From NCBI GenBank assembly GCA_030533445.1, contig CM060075.1:34713196-34777195 (forward strand): a stretch of 64,000 nt of DNA, in the 5' to 3' direction. Source of the stretch: Cyprinodon diabolis (lineage: Eukaryota > Chordata > Actinopteri > Cyprinodontiformes > Cyprinodontidae). The notes beneath the pieces were generated by a model. It saw nothing but the letters and a program-made list of their open reading frames with translations, did no database searches and had not been told where the DNA came from. Positions 22,431 to 32,900 of the stretch are shown here, piece after piece (position 1 is the stretch's first letter; each line of letters begins with the position of its first letter). Made by a program: the position numbers and the translations under genes.

Positions 22431-23093
22431 TCATGTAAGTGATGGCTGAACTGGACTGAACTGTGCAGAAGTGGACTGAACGGGGCTGTACAGAGCTGTA
22501 CTGGACTGGACTAAACTGGACTGGACTGGGCAGATCTGGACTGGACTGGGCTGAGTTTTAGTGGCTAGAGAGAAATCCTCTAAAAAATGCTCAAATGTAC
22601 ATGAAATTCTGGGTCTTGAAGAATAACTGGTCTTAGCCCATTTGCGGGCCTTTCCTGATAAACGTGAGAGAATGAAGGCTATTTTTGTCTCATCACTAGG
22701 GAAATTGGACGGAGAAAGTTCAAAAAACAATTTGCATTGAAGCAAAAATCCTTTATAGCGACTAGATATACCAGAAAACCTTTCAGGAAGTGGGGGACGG
22801 AACTCAGGAAGTGACGGAGCAGATTCTGACCTGAGAAGCGGAACTGGAACCGGAAGTGACGGACAGAATTCCGGAAGTGACGAAACGGGTTCCGGAACTG
22901 GAAACTGAGCTGGCGTCGTGTTAGTGCTTCTGTAGTAGTCGGCGAATTCCTGTATAACTTGGTTCCGACGTTCAATATACGTTCTTAACTCACAGATGGC
23001 TTGTACCTGTTCTTGGATCTGGGCAGCTTGTTCCTCAAGCCTCCTCCGGAGGTGATCCGCTGGGTTTTGTGAATGGCCGCAGTGTTCTGTCAT
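22431..23093 (-). CDS. gag-like ORF of the LTR element, 220 aa
   Basis: Retrotransposon gag would form the particle that packages the RNA. Residues about 12-60 form a charged, probably coiled-coil stretch (RRRLEEQAAQIQEQVQ). Residues about 70-105 are proline-rich with repeated PEF/LP motifs. Residues about 108-155 carry the capsid-like signature: KGFLLQCKLFFEL, then an ILSRLSGKARKWA stretch, which matches the LL.G.A..WA pattern of Ty3/Gypsy gag proteins from fish and of their domesticated relatives. There is no CCHC zinc knuckle, and the C-terminus is a simple PVQSS repeat encoded by ctggact units, so the nucleocapsid part seems lost. The start codon straddles the LTR boundary, with its A being the last LTR base at 23,093. 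That is unusual, and the next in-frame ATG would lose the first domain. Confidence 0.75.
   Translation of the reverse strand: MTEHCGHSQNPADHLRRRLEEQAAQIQEQVQAICELRTYIERRNQVIQEFADYYRSTNTTPAQFPVPEPVSSLPEFCPSLPVPVPLLRSESAPSLPEFRPPLPERFSGISSRYKGFLLQCKLFFELSPSNFPSDETKIAFILSRLSGKARKWAKTSYSSRPRISCTFEHFLEDFSLATKTQPSPVQICPVQSSLVQSSTALYSPVQSTSAQFSPVQPSLT
23076..23086 (-). promoter_or_regulatory. Predicted self-primer binding site
   Basis: In element orientation the sequence six bases after the 5' LTR is AACACTGCGGC. This is the exact reverse complement of GCCGCAGTGTT in the LTR at 23,766-23,776, about 29-41 bases beyond the TATA-like box, that is, at the predicted 5' end of the RNA. No TGG-starting tRNA primer site is present. 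Tf1 and vertebrate sushi-type elements prime reverse transcription with their own RNA 5' end in this way. The site lies inside gag codons 3-6. Confidence 0.7.
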
Positions 23094-23999
23094 GATTGGC
23101 TTATGGGACTAAACCCACATGCAGAACACCTCTGGAGACGGAGTAAAAGTTTAACAATATAATTTATTGAGGAAAACACACGGAGAAAAATGGACTGGTT
23201 CTGGTACAGGTCCGGGACTGGGATCACTGATATCTGGAGAAATGGAGAGTTTGATTAGCCAGGCGGTTTGACGAGTGAGTAATTTCTGAATGTACCTTGA
23301 AGTGGTTCTGACAGATCCTTGAGATGGGGAACCGTTTGGGTCCAGAGAATGTGGAAGTAGCAGAGAACTCAGCAGCAGCAGCATCTAGCCTCAGGCTAGA
23401 GAGTCTCAGACTTGGGTTTAGTTTTCCTAGCTCTTCCTTGAGAGCTGTTGGGGGTCCAGAGACTGTCGATTCAGCAGGGAGCTCAGCGGCAGCAGCGTCT
23501 AGCTTCTGTCTCATGAGTTTCAGACTTTGACTTTGTTTCCTAGCTCTTCCTTGAGAGCTGTTGGAGGAATCCAGACTGATGTCTTCTGGTTTGGCTTCCT
23601 TGGGCAGGCAGGCAGGTTTCCAGACTAAGCTCATCCCGAGCTTCAGACTTCGATCAGGTTTCCTATGAGGCAGAGAAGACAGAGGCAGGTTAGAATCTAG
23701 TTTCTCTCTAGAGTCTACTAGGATTCTATTAACAGAGGCTCAGGTTTCGCTAACCAAAATTGATCAACACTGCGGCGTTGAAGGAAGGTCTGGAAGCTGC
23801 TTATGTAGGAAGGTCTCCTGATGGGCTGATGGGCTTCAGGTGTGCTGGAGGGCTCCAGCCCAGGAGACCCACAGCGCTCTCTGCTGGAGACAGATGGTAG
23901 CTCTCCAGATCCCAACAATAACCCCAGTTCCTGACAGAAAACATATAACAGAAGAGGATCCTCGGCGCCCTCTGGTGGGCAAGCCTCAGGATCCCAACA
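23093..23999 (-). repeat. 5' LTR of the non-autonomous element
   Basis: 907 bp. In element orientation it starts TGTTGGGATC and ends CCAATCA, then continues TGACAG into the interior. An AATAAA lies at 23,163-23,168. The TATA-like box is mutated (tacataag, 23,800-23,807) relative to the 3' LTR, which may weaken transcription. Apparent frames of 125-136 codons are LTR sequence. Confidence 0.9.
23766..23807 (-). promoter_or_regulatory. LTR core promoter and self-primer segment
   Basis: TATA-like tacataag at 23,807-23,800 (tatataag in the 3' LTR) is followed after about 29 bases by the 11-nt GCCGCAGTGTT that pairs with the site at 23,076-23,086. The start site itself is inferred from spacing. 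Confidence 0.6.
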
Positions 24000-24537
24000 G
24001 TATCGGGAGATGGAGACCAACAAGACCTCCCTCATCCTTCGCACTATCTCGAAGAGCTTTTCAAAATAGTCTAAAAGTTGAGATTTAAAATTCATTTTTT
24101 TTTTAAGGTTACTTTATACTTTTATACTTTAAGTAGTTTTTGGAGCACATACTTTTTCACTTTTACTTAAGTAAAGAGGTCAAGTTGATCATTCAACTTT
24201 TACCGGAGCGTTTTTTAACTGCAGTATGTGTACTTAATAATCTAAATTATTAAAATGCTACACTGAGGGCCGGATCTATCAAAGGTTTGTGTGTATAAAA
24301 ACGTGAGCTATTTCACTGCGCACGCTAAAAAATGTACAAACTGATCTATCAACAGCGTGCTAAAAGGATTTGATCTTTAAAACGTGCTAAATAGCGCCTC
24401 TTATCCATTTAGTACTTTTTCTGCAATGAATATGCAATATGGGGCATTTACACGCAAAAGTGCGTCTTGTGGGAGGAGAACATGTAAATATATTAATTTA
24501 GCACTCGCAAAGTGATTTATTAAACCTGAAAGCTATT

Positions 24538-24930
24538 TTGCTAACGGTATCTGACTCTATATTTAACACGTTTCAAAAGAAGGTGCAAATGGTCTGTATG
24601 CGTAATTGCGCACACATGGCAGCGGTTATTGTCACAAGAAGGAGACATCGAAATGAAGCAAGGAGACGCAGAGAACGCATTTTTTCACTCCGTGTGAATA
24701 TTTTTGGAATGAACGAGGAAACGATCATCAAAACATATCGTTTATCCAGCATTGCTATTTTGGAGCTGTTGGGGGAACTCCGAATGGATTTGGAGCCAGC
24801 CACAAGGAGGACCCACGCAATACCAGATATCACAAAACTCCTTGCAACATTGCACTTTTTTGCATCTGGGATCTCCCAATCTCGTTTTTCAGAAGTTCTG
24901 TCCGACGTTCTAAATGCCATGTCGCCCTGA
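24538..24930 (+). pseudogene. Harbinger transposase N-terminal fragment (HARBI1-like)
   Basis: 130 codons. The stretch RRRRERIFSLRVN is followed by IIKTYRLSSIAILELLGELR, then TRRTHAIPDITKLLATLHFFASG and a SQSRFSEVL segment. This order (R-rich start, YRLS..I..L, T.RS.A.P...KLL..L.FFA.G, helix-turn-helix start) is that of HARBI1/PIF transposases. Compared with the copy at 58.9 kb it lacks about eleven residues between FFASG and ISQSRF, an in-frame deletion in the DNA-binding helix region. It stops at 24,928-24,930, well before the DDE nuclease domain, so it cannot be an active enzyme. It might still bind DNA, but that is speculation. The first ATG is used; a likelier original start lies about 16 codons later. 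Confidence 0.75.
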
Positions 24931-25177
24931 CGCCCTACCGGAGAACCCCGACCTCCCCCTTGCGCCTGTGGAGCAACATGCCAATGCTGCGGGGATGCGT
25001 ATGGGCAGTCATCTTATCCACAGTCACTTCTTGTGAGCCATTTGGTATGTGCATATTTCTACAGGCTGATACAAAACACCTGTTGTTTTTTGTTGTTGTT
25101 TTTTTTTTTGTTTTTTTTTTACTGCAGTGAAGTAGAAATTCAGCCACATACCACCTTAGGGAATAAAGGTTGCCAAA

Positions 25178-25178
<1 letters not shown>

Positions 25179-25225
<47 letters not shown>

Positions 25226-25230
25226 TTTTT
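25179..25230. repeat. (TA)n microsatellite followed by poly-T
   Basis: About 19 TA units at 25,179-25,216 followed by T's to 25,230, inside Harbinger copy 1. Copy 2 has a shorter, interrupted TA run at about 58,574-58,601 at the matching place, so the array arose from the shared element. Confidence 0.95.
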
Positions 25231-25500
25231 CGAGGGGCTGGGGGTGTCACTGTAAGATTAAAATTTCTTAATGCACTAGTTTGCACAAACTACAAACTAC
25301 TTTGCCGCAAACCACAAAACGCGCAAAACCATCATTTAAATAGGGCGTCTCCAACAGTTTTGCACCTGCCACCAGTTACTCAATCTTGTTAAATCACCCG
25401 CAAACCATGGTTCAGCCCCTCGCGCAAAATTCCAGTTTGCGAGCGCAAATTACTGCACGCAAAATTGGATCTTGATAAATCCGGCCCTGAGTTTGTCGTT

Positions 25501-28500
25501 ACACCCAGAAAAGTATACCATGACCAGATATTTTGAGATGGCCAAAAGCATAACATTTTCCTCCAGATTAGTGAGGATTGCAGCTAGTCTGTGTATATCT
25601 CAATGCAAATATTGAGTAGGTTTCTATTTTTTAGAATTGTTCAACTAAGGAGAGGTATTAGCTTTCAGTTAAGTCACTTGAGGGGATTATGCATGTGCAA
25701 TGTCTTTTGAAATGTCACTTATTTTTTTAGGAAAGAACAACTTATAAGTTAGATCAGCTCCACAAAAAAAAAAAAAAATGAATTTCAGGGCAAGGAGGAT
25801 GAGGAAGAAGAAATTAGGAAGAAAGTAGGTGCATTTGCATGGTCTTTTTCTAAAGTGCATTTTGAATTGTCTTATCAGAAAAGATTGATGACAAATGGCG
25901 CAGAACATAAGAAGCCTTTCAAATTCGTAAAAAAGCTTTTACACTTACTAGAGGTGGTTTTGGGATTTTGCAAAAAGGATTAATGTACAAAATACTTTTC
26001 AAATCACCTCTGACACAGCAAACTCTTGCCCACATGACTGATTAGCTGGCATGCAATTAGTGCCTTCCCAAATGTTTCTATTATTTGCATATCCATGTTG
26101 GGAAGCAATGTCGCCATTCCTACCTGACATGTTTGCATAAAATAAATCTGCCTGATAGAAAAACATTCATAAACTTTGTTCCATAACTGATCTATGGAGT
26201 GGGCAAGATTGCAGCCTCTATTTTCTGTTTATAACAGCCATGCACGATGATGTAATGTGGACAACCTAGGGAAATATTACGCTTTGTATCACTTGGTAAA
26301 TTTGCTTCAAACCAAATAAAATTCACATTAGAGTTGCATAGAAACACAGATAAGAAAAACCTAAAATGTATGTCTCTCTTTTTTTTATTTTACCATTAAA
26401 AAAATGATAAAATATCTATTTCTCTTTCACATATTTTTTTTAGTTAATCAAAAATAAAATCATCATCATCATCATCATCATAATTTTTCTACATTTGAAC
26501 TTATTGAAGCCCACAAACCATACAGAAAATACATACTTTAACTATGTTGAATTGTTAAGGTAAGGTAATTAAGGTAAATTGGCTAAGATTTTCTCTACCC
26601 TTTCTCATAGTATGGTCACCCCACCATACCCTAAACACAAAAAGCTATCTGGATCCTTTATACTACATTCTAAATGAGGCAGAACACAGCATGTGAATTA
26701 AAGATCCATAACACACTGATGAACGCAGCACCTCATATAGGGCTGAAATACTGCTCACCAACATGTCCACACATCATTGCCCACCATCTTTGTCACACCA
26801 TTGGCTGCTGCATGATTCCTGGGCTTGCTTTTACTGCAAAGAGCAGCGTAAACATGCCCCCTGCAGTGAAGGGGGAGATGTTTGCAATAACTGCCGTCAC
26901 AGTTCTGGGGAATATGGCCCCTCAGGGGGAGGTGCAGCCTTTAGAGACACCGCAGCAATTCCTTTAATTAACTGCTTTAGGACTGAATTAAAATGTGCTG
27001 AAAGAAACATAATGGAGAAAACAATACCACTGGTTGTATCGATTGAAACTGAAACATAAGAAAAAGAGAGACTAAAACATCTGAAAGTTAACACTGAATT
27101 TAAGCATAGTTGGCTGACAGGAGCATCTTTTTAGGCTGGTTGCGATGGCAGCACTGTTGGAGACATGAATCGCTAAAATGTCGTAACAGAGGATAGCGTT
27201 TTAATAGCACAAAGCTCTTTTTTAATCTTTCCAACATATCTGATTTTAATAATCACGAGTTTTTGACAGACTGACTGTAATATTGAATAGGCTTTAGATG
27301 CACAGTAGGTTTCTGCAAATGGACAGGGCAGTAATCCTTAAAGGACTTTCTTCTTAATCAAAGGTTAAATAGATATATAGAAGGAAAATACAAAGATGTT
27401 TAACAATATTATTATTATTAGATATGTTATCGTCCTAATATAGACTTTTATATAAGATTTAGCTTTTTGTTAAACCAGACAGCTTTATTACTTTGAGCGC
27501 TTTAGTGCTTTTTATGGTGTTAATAGCTAATTAAGATCATTAAAAGTTGAAATCATAATAAAGTTAGGTATTTTTATATACATTTCCAAACCATTAAGAG
27601 TTTTATTCCACATATTATTTAGGACTCTTTGAATTACACTGCATATTTCCTTTTCTTTTCTTTCTTATTCAGTTTCAGTTACCTTATTGTTGTGGCTTAG
27701 CAGATTCACAAAAAGCCAAACCGCTGACTCTTCACCTACACCTAGACACAATCTCAGACAGATACACACAGAAATGTCTATTAAGATACCACACGAACCT
27801 CAAAGTCGATTTTCCGTCCTATACTGGCGGCCTTGTGCTGCTGTGGCCATGGCAGCCATCTTGATAAATGCACAGTGGAGTCTTCGGCCTTTAGTTAGTG
27901 TCACATTAATGATCAACGATCGATTATTCAATAAAGGCTTCTGAAACGCAAATTGAACATGTTTCCTTCAGCAAGTTATACACTTGACCTAATCTAATAT
28001 GACCTCCTGAATGGGAAGGAAATGTAAAGATGTTCAAATGAAGCTAAAGTTTATGCTCAAAATGGTTGCAACTATTACTCTGCTCCTTGTTTCAAACCAA
28101 ATAAAAGCCTATATGGCTCAGAGGAATATGCAGCATGCAAAGTTAAGAATGTGCGGAGTTCAAATAAGCAATATTAATTATTGCATTGTAAAATCTAACT
28201 TGTTTTGTAAAAATTGGTTAAAAACAACAACCATTTTTTCATTCTGTTATATACAAATTAATTTGTATCTAAATTATTCCTTTAAAATAAATGGAAATGA
28301 AGCATTTGGGTGATTTGTGATGCTATGAAAAAATAAAAGTAGCTAAAGTTCATGTTTCTTTGTGGGAAAATTAACATGTCCCAACAGTCAGTTGAACAGA
28401 AAAGAAACAGTCTAGAAACATGAGGTTAAAAAAAATACAAAAAGAAGAAATGATGATATGAGATTATGTAGTAAGTCCAAATTTTGCAACATAAAAGAAA

Positions 28501-29639
28501 ATCACTTTACTGCTATTAGATGTTAAGAATAGATTAATCAAGGAAAAAAAAGCTAAAAAAACAACAAAGATATGTGCAACTGAGAAGGATGAAATAAGAA
28601 ATATGGGAGCACCAACTATTTACGAGAAAAAAAAAGACTGGGTAAAATTATTAGATACATAAAATACATAAAGTTTGATGAGAGTAGTGATGGTTATAAA
28701 GTCCAACAGCTGTTGGGAAGACGATCAGCCATTATCTGCTTTGTGCAATTTAAGCTGCTTCAGACAAGGAGGGAGCTCCACTGTTTCCAGGACTGTTTTA
28801 TACATTTTAAAGGCTTTTGATCCTTGTTAGAGTTCTTTTATTAGGACATTAAAGACATTTAATCAGATTTGCTAACTCTATATGGGGTCTTTAAGATAGA
28901 AAATTGTCAAAAACTTGCAGAAAAGTTTCACCAGATACAAAATCTGAGGTAGTCAGATATAAGTTTTGCCTTCTTAGCATATGGGGATGTGCCAAGTGTT
29001 TACAGCCGGTTGCTTACTAGTTTGCTAATGATGATTTTACTGATTTATTCTTGTTGTTATCTATAATTTTGAATATAAGTTAATGCTGCTGCAAGAAAAG
29101 GAAGGCCTTTTAAAACCGCTTCAACAGAGATGCCAATAAGCTTATATTAAAAATCCCTTTCATTAAGATTTTTCAACAAAACAAATATTGTTAAGCTTAC
29201 ATTTATATATATTATTTTGAAAGAGAAAAGAAAGCAATTATAGAAAAAAACAAGATCAATGAAGACAGATGCTTATTGGACTGAGCACCAGACATTTGCA
29301 ATATCTTACTGTTTTCTTTCTCCCTGAAGCAAAACACCTTTGCTCACGCTTCAGGCCTTAAAGAGGCATGCAATAAGCAGCTGTCAATTCAGTTTGGGAC
29401 TATTGAGGGCCAGTGGGGAAGGAGTGAATAGTGGCTGATGAGAAAAATAAGATTTAGCAAATCCATTTGGACCTCTGCAGGATTCTGTTTTTCAAACAGA
29501 TCATGACAAAAAAGTGTATTCTTTTAGACCATAGAACCAGATTGACTTTTATCAAACAATAACGGGCAAACTAAATAAAAACAGGCCTATATGATTATAC
29601 TTACTACACAGGTCATCTTCTTTTAATGATTTTCTTACT
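25501..29639. other. Unique-looking AT-rich sequence
   Basis: No gene, RNA or transposon recognised. A (cat)n run is at 26,460-26,482. Frames of 85-100 codons near 26.7-27.0, 27.7 and 28.0 kb show no family likeness. Confidence 0.4.
26460..26482. repeat. (CAT)n microsatellite
   Basis: Seven perfect cat/atc units. Confidence 0.95.
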
Positions 29640-29935
29640 ATGTTTCTCTTTTTTCCCTATTTTGACAAAAGCAGTAAAATGGTTTATAGAAGCAGCCATT
29701 CAAAATGGCCTTTCCCAAATAAATGCCACCTGAATGGCAGCCCAACTCCCTGCAACACCCAGCAGAATCCCCTCCAACTTCCATCCACTGGACTGATCTG
29801 TTCCTTCTCCTGGGTGTGCATATTTTTTACTCTGACCCCACCCTTTCACTGAATTACAGGGTCTGACCTGGAGATAGCGGTTTTCTTTGGATCTTAATGT
29901 CCACAAATCATGACAGAAAGAATATTCTATTACAA
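29640..29935 (+). repeat. Family R repeat with CATGACA end, LTR-like
   Basis: 'gcagccattcaaaatggcc', 'tccaacttccatccactgg' and 'ggatcttaatgtccacaaat' recur in reverse at 54,811-55,090. The right end is 'aatcatgaca', as in the LTRs of the window, so it may be an LTR fragment. No duplication was found. The 137-codon minus-strand frame here is not a gene. Confidence 0.6.
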
Positions 29936-32900
29936 ATATTGATTTTAAAAAAAATCTTATGAGACCAGCCAAGAACCCGTCAAGGAAAGTGGGGAAATTT
30001 TGCATAGCTACTACTGTATTATCACCACTATGATGCATTGGAGCTGCTCTCTGAAACAGGGGTGGCTCAACAGACAACCTCACCTGGACTGTAAACACCA
30101 TCTCACTGGTCAAAGAAGCACAAAAATGCTTGTACTTCCTGCGGGGGGATGAGGAGAGTCATTACATTTGATCACTGCTGCACTTTAAGGAATGGGAATT
30201 TTCTGAAAGCTGTACAAAACAACATTTCATTTTATATACACTTCTGTCTATCCAAAATGACAATAGAAACAGTCTGAGTCTCAATGGTGCTGATTAATTC
30301 CAAACGTCACGTAATGCATTAGTAACTGTTGAAACACATAAAACACATCACTACAACGGGTGAAAATAACTTTTCTGAACGGCTATGAAATAATGTAATA
30401 AAAGTCCACAAACCTTGGCAAAAGTTCAGCACAAGATGACTGTTCTAAATTAATGATCACTTTTTCTTCCTCCTCGCTGTCTGGCCACTGTCAGTCAACC
30501 ATCTTTAAATATGTTGGCCAATCAGCATCGAGCAGCTAGCTTCATGATCCGCCCCTGCTCCATAGACCGCCAAAAGAGTTTTAGCCTCCCTGGAAGTGAT
30601 GTATTTTGGTGTATTATCCAATCAGGGCTCTAACTTCTCGCTCCTTACCTCAATAGTCCGAGTTTCAAACATAAACAGGGATTTTTCTCATAGAGGTTGA
30701 CAGGCAGCGTCCTGCTATTCCACAGAGGAGTGAAGATTGCATCCACGCGTGAGATCAGACAGCTCATTTATTTACAACATACTCATGAAAATATGGGCAT
30801 TTTGACACATATTTAATGTTGTTGAATTAATACATTTATGAAGTTTGACAATGCATTCATTTACCAATAATTTTTCGAAATGTACAGGGGACGTTTAGCC
30901 CCCCTAGTATCAGATGAAAAGTCTGATCCTATGCTATGTTGTCAGAGAGTTAGTGGGCCTGGATTGATTTGCACATAGAAATCAAATATTTTCTATAGCT
31001 AGTCAGAAAGCTCAATAGCAATGCTATCTATGAATGTTAACCTGGAAAGTCAAAAAAGTTCCACTAACCCCAACCTGAAACTTCAATAGGGCTGTATCCT
31101 GCATGATATACTGTGAAAGTAGCAGCATGAACTGCTTGTTTTCCCTTCCCAAGGTTGTGAGCACTTAAAACAGTCACACAATCATTATACTTTTCCTAGT
31201 TTGGTTCAAGACATTTCAGCCTTTAGAACAAGCAATGTTTATATTGCTTTTCACCTTATACACAGTATATAAAATAGAAGAAAGCTCCTTCTACTAATAC
31301 AACCTAAAGCCTATTCAAGTAACCACAATGGTAATCTTTTGTTGTGCATTCCTTCAGGAATGTTACATTGATCTGTGCTTTCTCTGATTCCACTAGAGGG
31401 GTTTTATTTACACTTGTATCGGTACAGACCTGTAAAAGGAAGCCTTCAGACATTTTCAAAGCGTGCACAGACAATAGATCACTGACTATGGAGTTTGTTT
31501 TGTCTAATTACATTTTCAAATCCATTTTAACTAAAGTCTGATGGTTATTTTAAAGGAAACAACACTTTTTGTTTAAAGGGCCTTTTTTCTGCTTTTAACA
31601 GTCTAATAATTCTATTCTTTAATGAAAACCATGCCTAAAGTGATGTTTTGCTTGATTCATATATGCTTGAGACATCGTCCTAAATTGTCCTCTCTGAGCA
31701 GCAGCTTCTCGCTTTCCTCTTAAACACATGGTTATGAAGGTCAACCAAGAGCTCTCATGGCCCGCCCCCTTCACGAGTTGCCCATACGTTGACCACGCCA
31801 GCCCAGTAAGCATCACACCGACTTTCTCTGATTGGTGAGTAGTAATGTGAGGCAGAGCATGGTCATTTCTCCATAAAGTTTACATGAAAAGGCTTTTTTA
31901 CCATGCAATCTATGCATTGACAGAAACTGTAGATTTATCATCTAATGTTTAAATCCAAAGAAAGTGGTTTTCACCTGCAAGAACTCTCATATATGAAATG
32001 TGCGTGACCAACATAGGATGAGGGAAATGTCGCAGTGAAGGCTATATCACTGAAATGCATAATAGTGTTTAAGAATTTGTAGTTAAGGATGTCTTAAAAA
32101 ATACAACTTACCTTTTCTCTTACGTCTTTTATAAAGGCTAAATGTAGTTGGGAGAGCTAATGTTCTTACCATTCTAACGGTAATAATCTATTAAAAGTCA
32201 GTCTAAATGATGCAGCACTCAATACCAACTGTCTGCTAAAGTATTAAATAGCAGAGAAGTTTTAATGGAATGGCTCCCCAATTAGTACAGTGCAACATTT
32301 ATTGGGCAATTTCCACTGTCCACTATTGATGTTTGGGGTTAGTCTTCAGGTAAATGCATTGCTAGTCTCTTTAATCGGCACAAAAATGCAATTTGTAGAT
32401 CAGGATCCTGGTCTGCATGGGTCTCACTTTTTATTTGTGTAATGCATATGTGAAGTATGACTTATGTGAAATGATTGGGGACATTCTGAGAAGTAACTAA
32501 GCTAGAATGATAAAACAAGAATTGTATGATTGAGACAAATGGAGCTCCGCCACGCAATGCACAATAACAATATAATATATCAGCCATCAGCTGTAGGTTT
32601 GTTACTGCTAAGGGGATTGATGAATAAAATGGTGAGAAATGTTTGGTCTCATGTCTATGCCTGTTCTAGACATCAACATGCCAACATACTGATGACCTGA
32701 CTTAGCTACTGGGAGATTTACAAATAACCTGCATATAGGTTTAAAACATAAGCAGCAGCATATTGGACGTAAGTGCGCATGTGACATCCACTGGGTTTTA
32801 CGGTTTGATACCTATAAAAGTCCGAGATACACACATTGAATACCACTGGAAAAGAGGAAGAAAAACAAAGGTCTAACCTTTTCGCTGTGTTCGAGCTTGT

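Larger units (their letters stand above)
19484..23999 (-). mobile_element. Non-autonomous LTR retrotransposon (Ty3/Gypsy-like gag, no pol), TSD gtatc
   Basis: The element is 4,516 bp and reads on the minus strand: 5' LTR (23,093-23,999), self-primer site, gag-like ORF, a long repeat-rich ORF, polypurine tract, 3' LTR (19,484-20,398). The 5-bp direct repeat gtatc flanks it at 19,479-19,483 and 24,000-24,004. By hand count the LTRs differ at about 19 positions plus a few small indels, so the insertion is fairly recent. No protease, reverse transcriptase, RNase H or integrase motif exists in the 2.7-kb interior, so movement would need enzymes from a related autonomous element. Confidence 0.9.
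19422..24074 (+). pseudogene. N-terminal remnant of a BED/hAT-like transposase, split by the LTR element
   Basis: An ATG at 19,422 opens a frame running to the LTR insertion point at 19,483. With the LTR element and one copy of its gtatc duplication set aside, the frame continues from 24,005 to a stop at 24,072-24,074, about 43 codons in all. The left piece contains DSGKDVEMSERLDTG and the right piece HYLEELFKIV. The second motif resembles the start of the BED zinc-finger region (..YLEELFEIV..) of fish hAT/ZBED proteins as I remember them. The zinc ligands and the catalytic hAT core are absent, so this is a fragment. The family call is inference. Confidence 0.5.
19160..24263. mobile_element. 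Remnant of a hAT-like DNA transposon, interrupted by the LTR element
   Basis: On the left, 'acttcattacttaagtac' at about 19,252-19,269 and, on the right, 'cacttttacttaagtaaa' at about 24,158-24,175 resemble the 'acttaagta' ends of a common fish transposon family. Between them, outside the LTR element, is a short broken transposase-like frame. The outer limits are approximate and the class is inferred from the frame and end motifs. Confidence 0.45.
24267..25497 (+). mobile_element. PIF/Harbinger-like DNA transposon, internally deleted (copy 1), TSD tga
   Basis: The terminal inverted repeats are GGGCCGGATCTATCAA on the left and, inverted, GGGCCGGATTTATCAA on the right. They are flanked by a 3-bp duplication tga (24,264-24,266; 25,498-25,500). 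The interior carries the N-terminal part of a Harbinger transposase but no DDE core. A second copy lies inverted at 58,337-59,523. At 1.2 kb this is far shorter than an autonomous element of the superfamily. Confidence 0.88.

Noticed and set aside
23076..23092. Conventional tRNA primer binding site next to the 5' LTR
   Set aside because: The sequence begins TGACAG and not TGG, and no tRNA 3' end that I know fits; the self-complementary segment explains it better.
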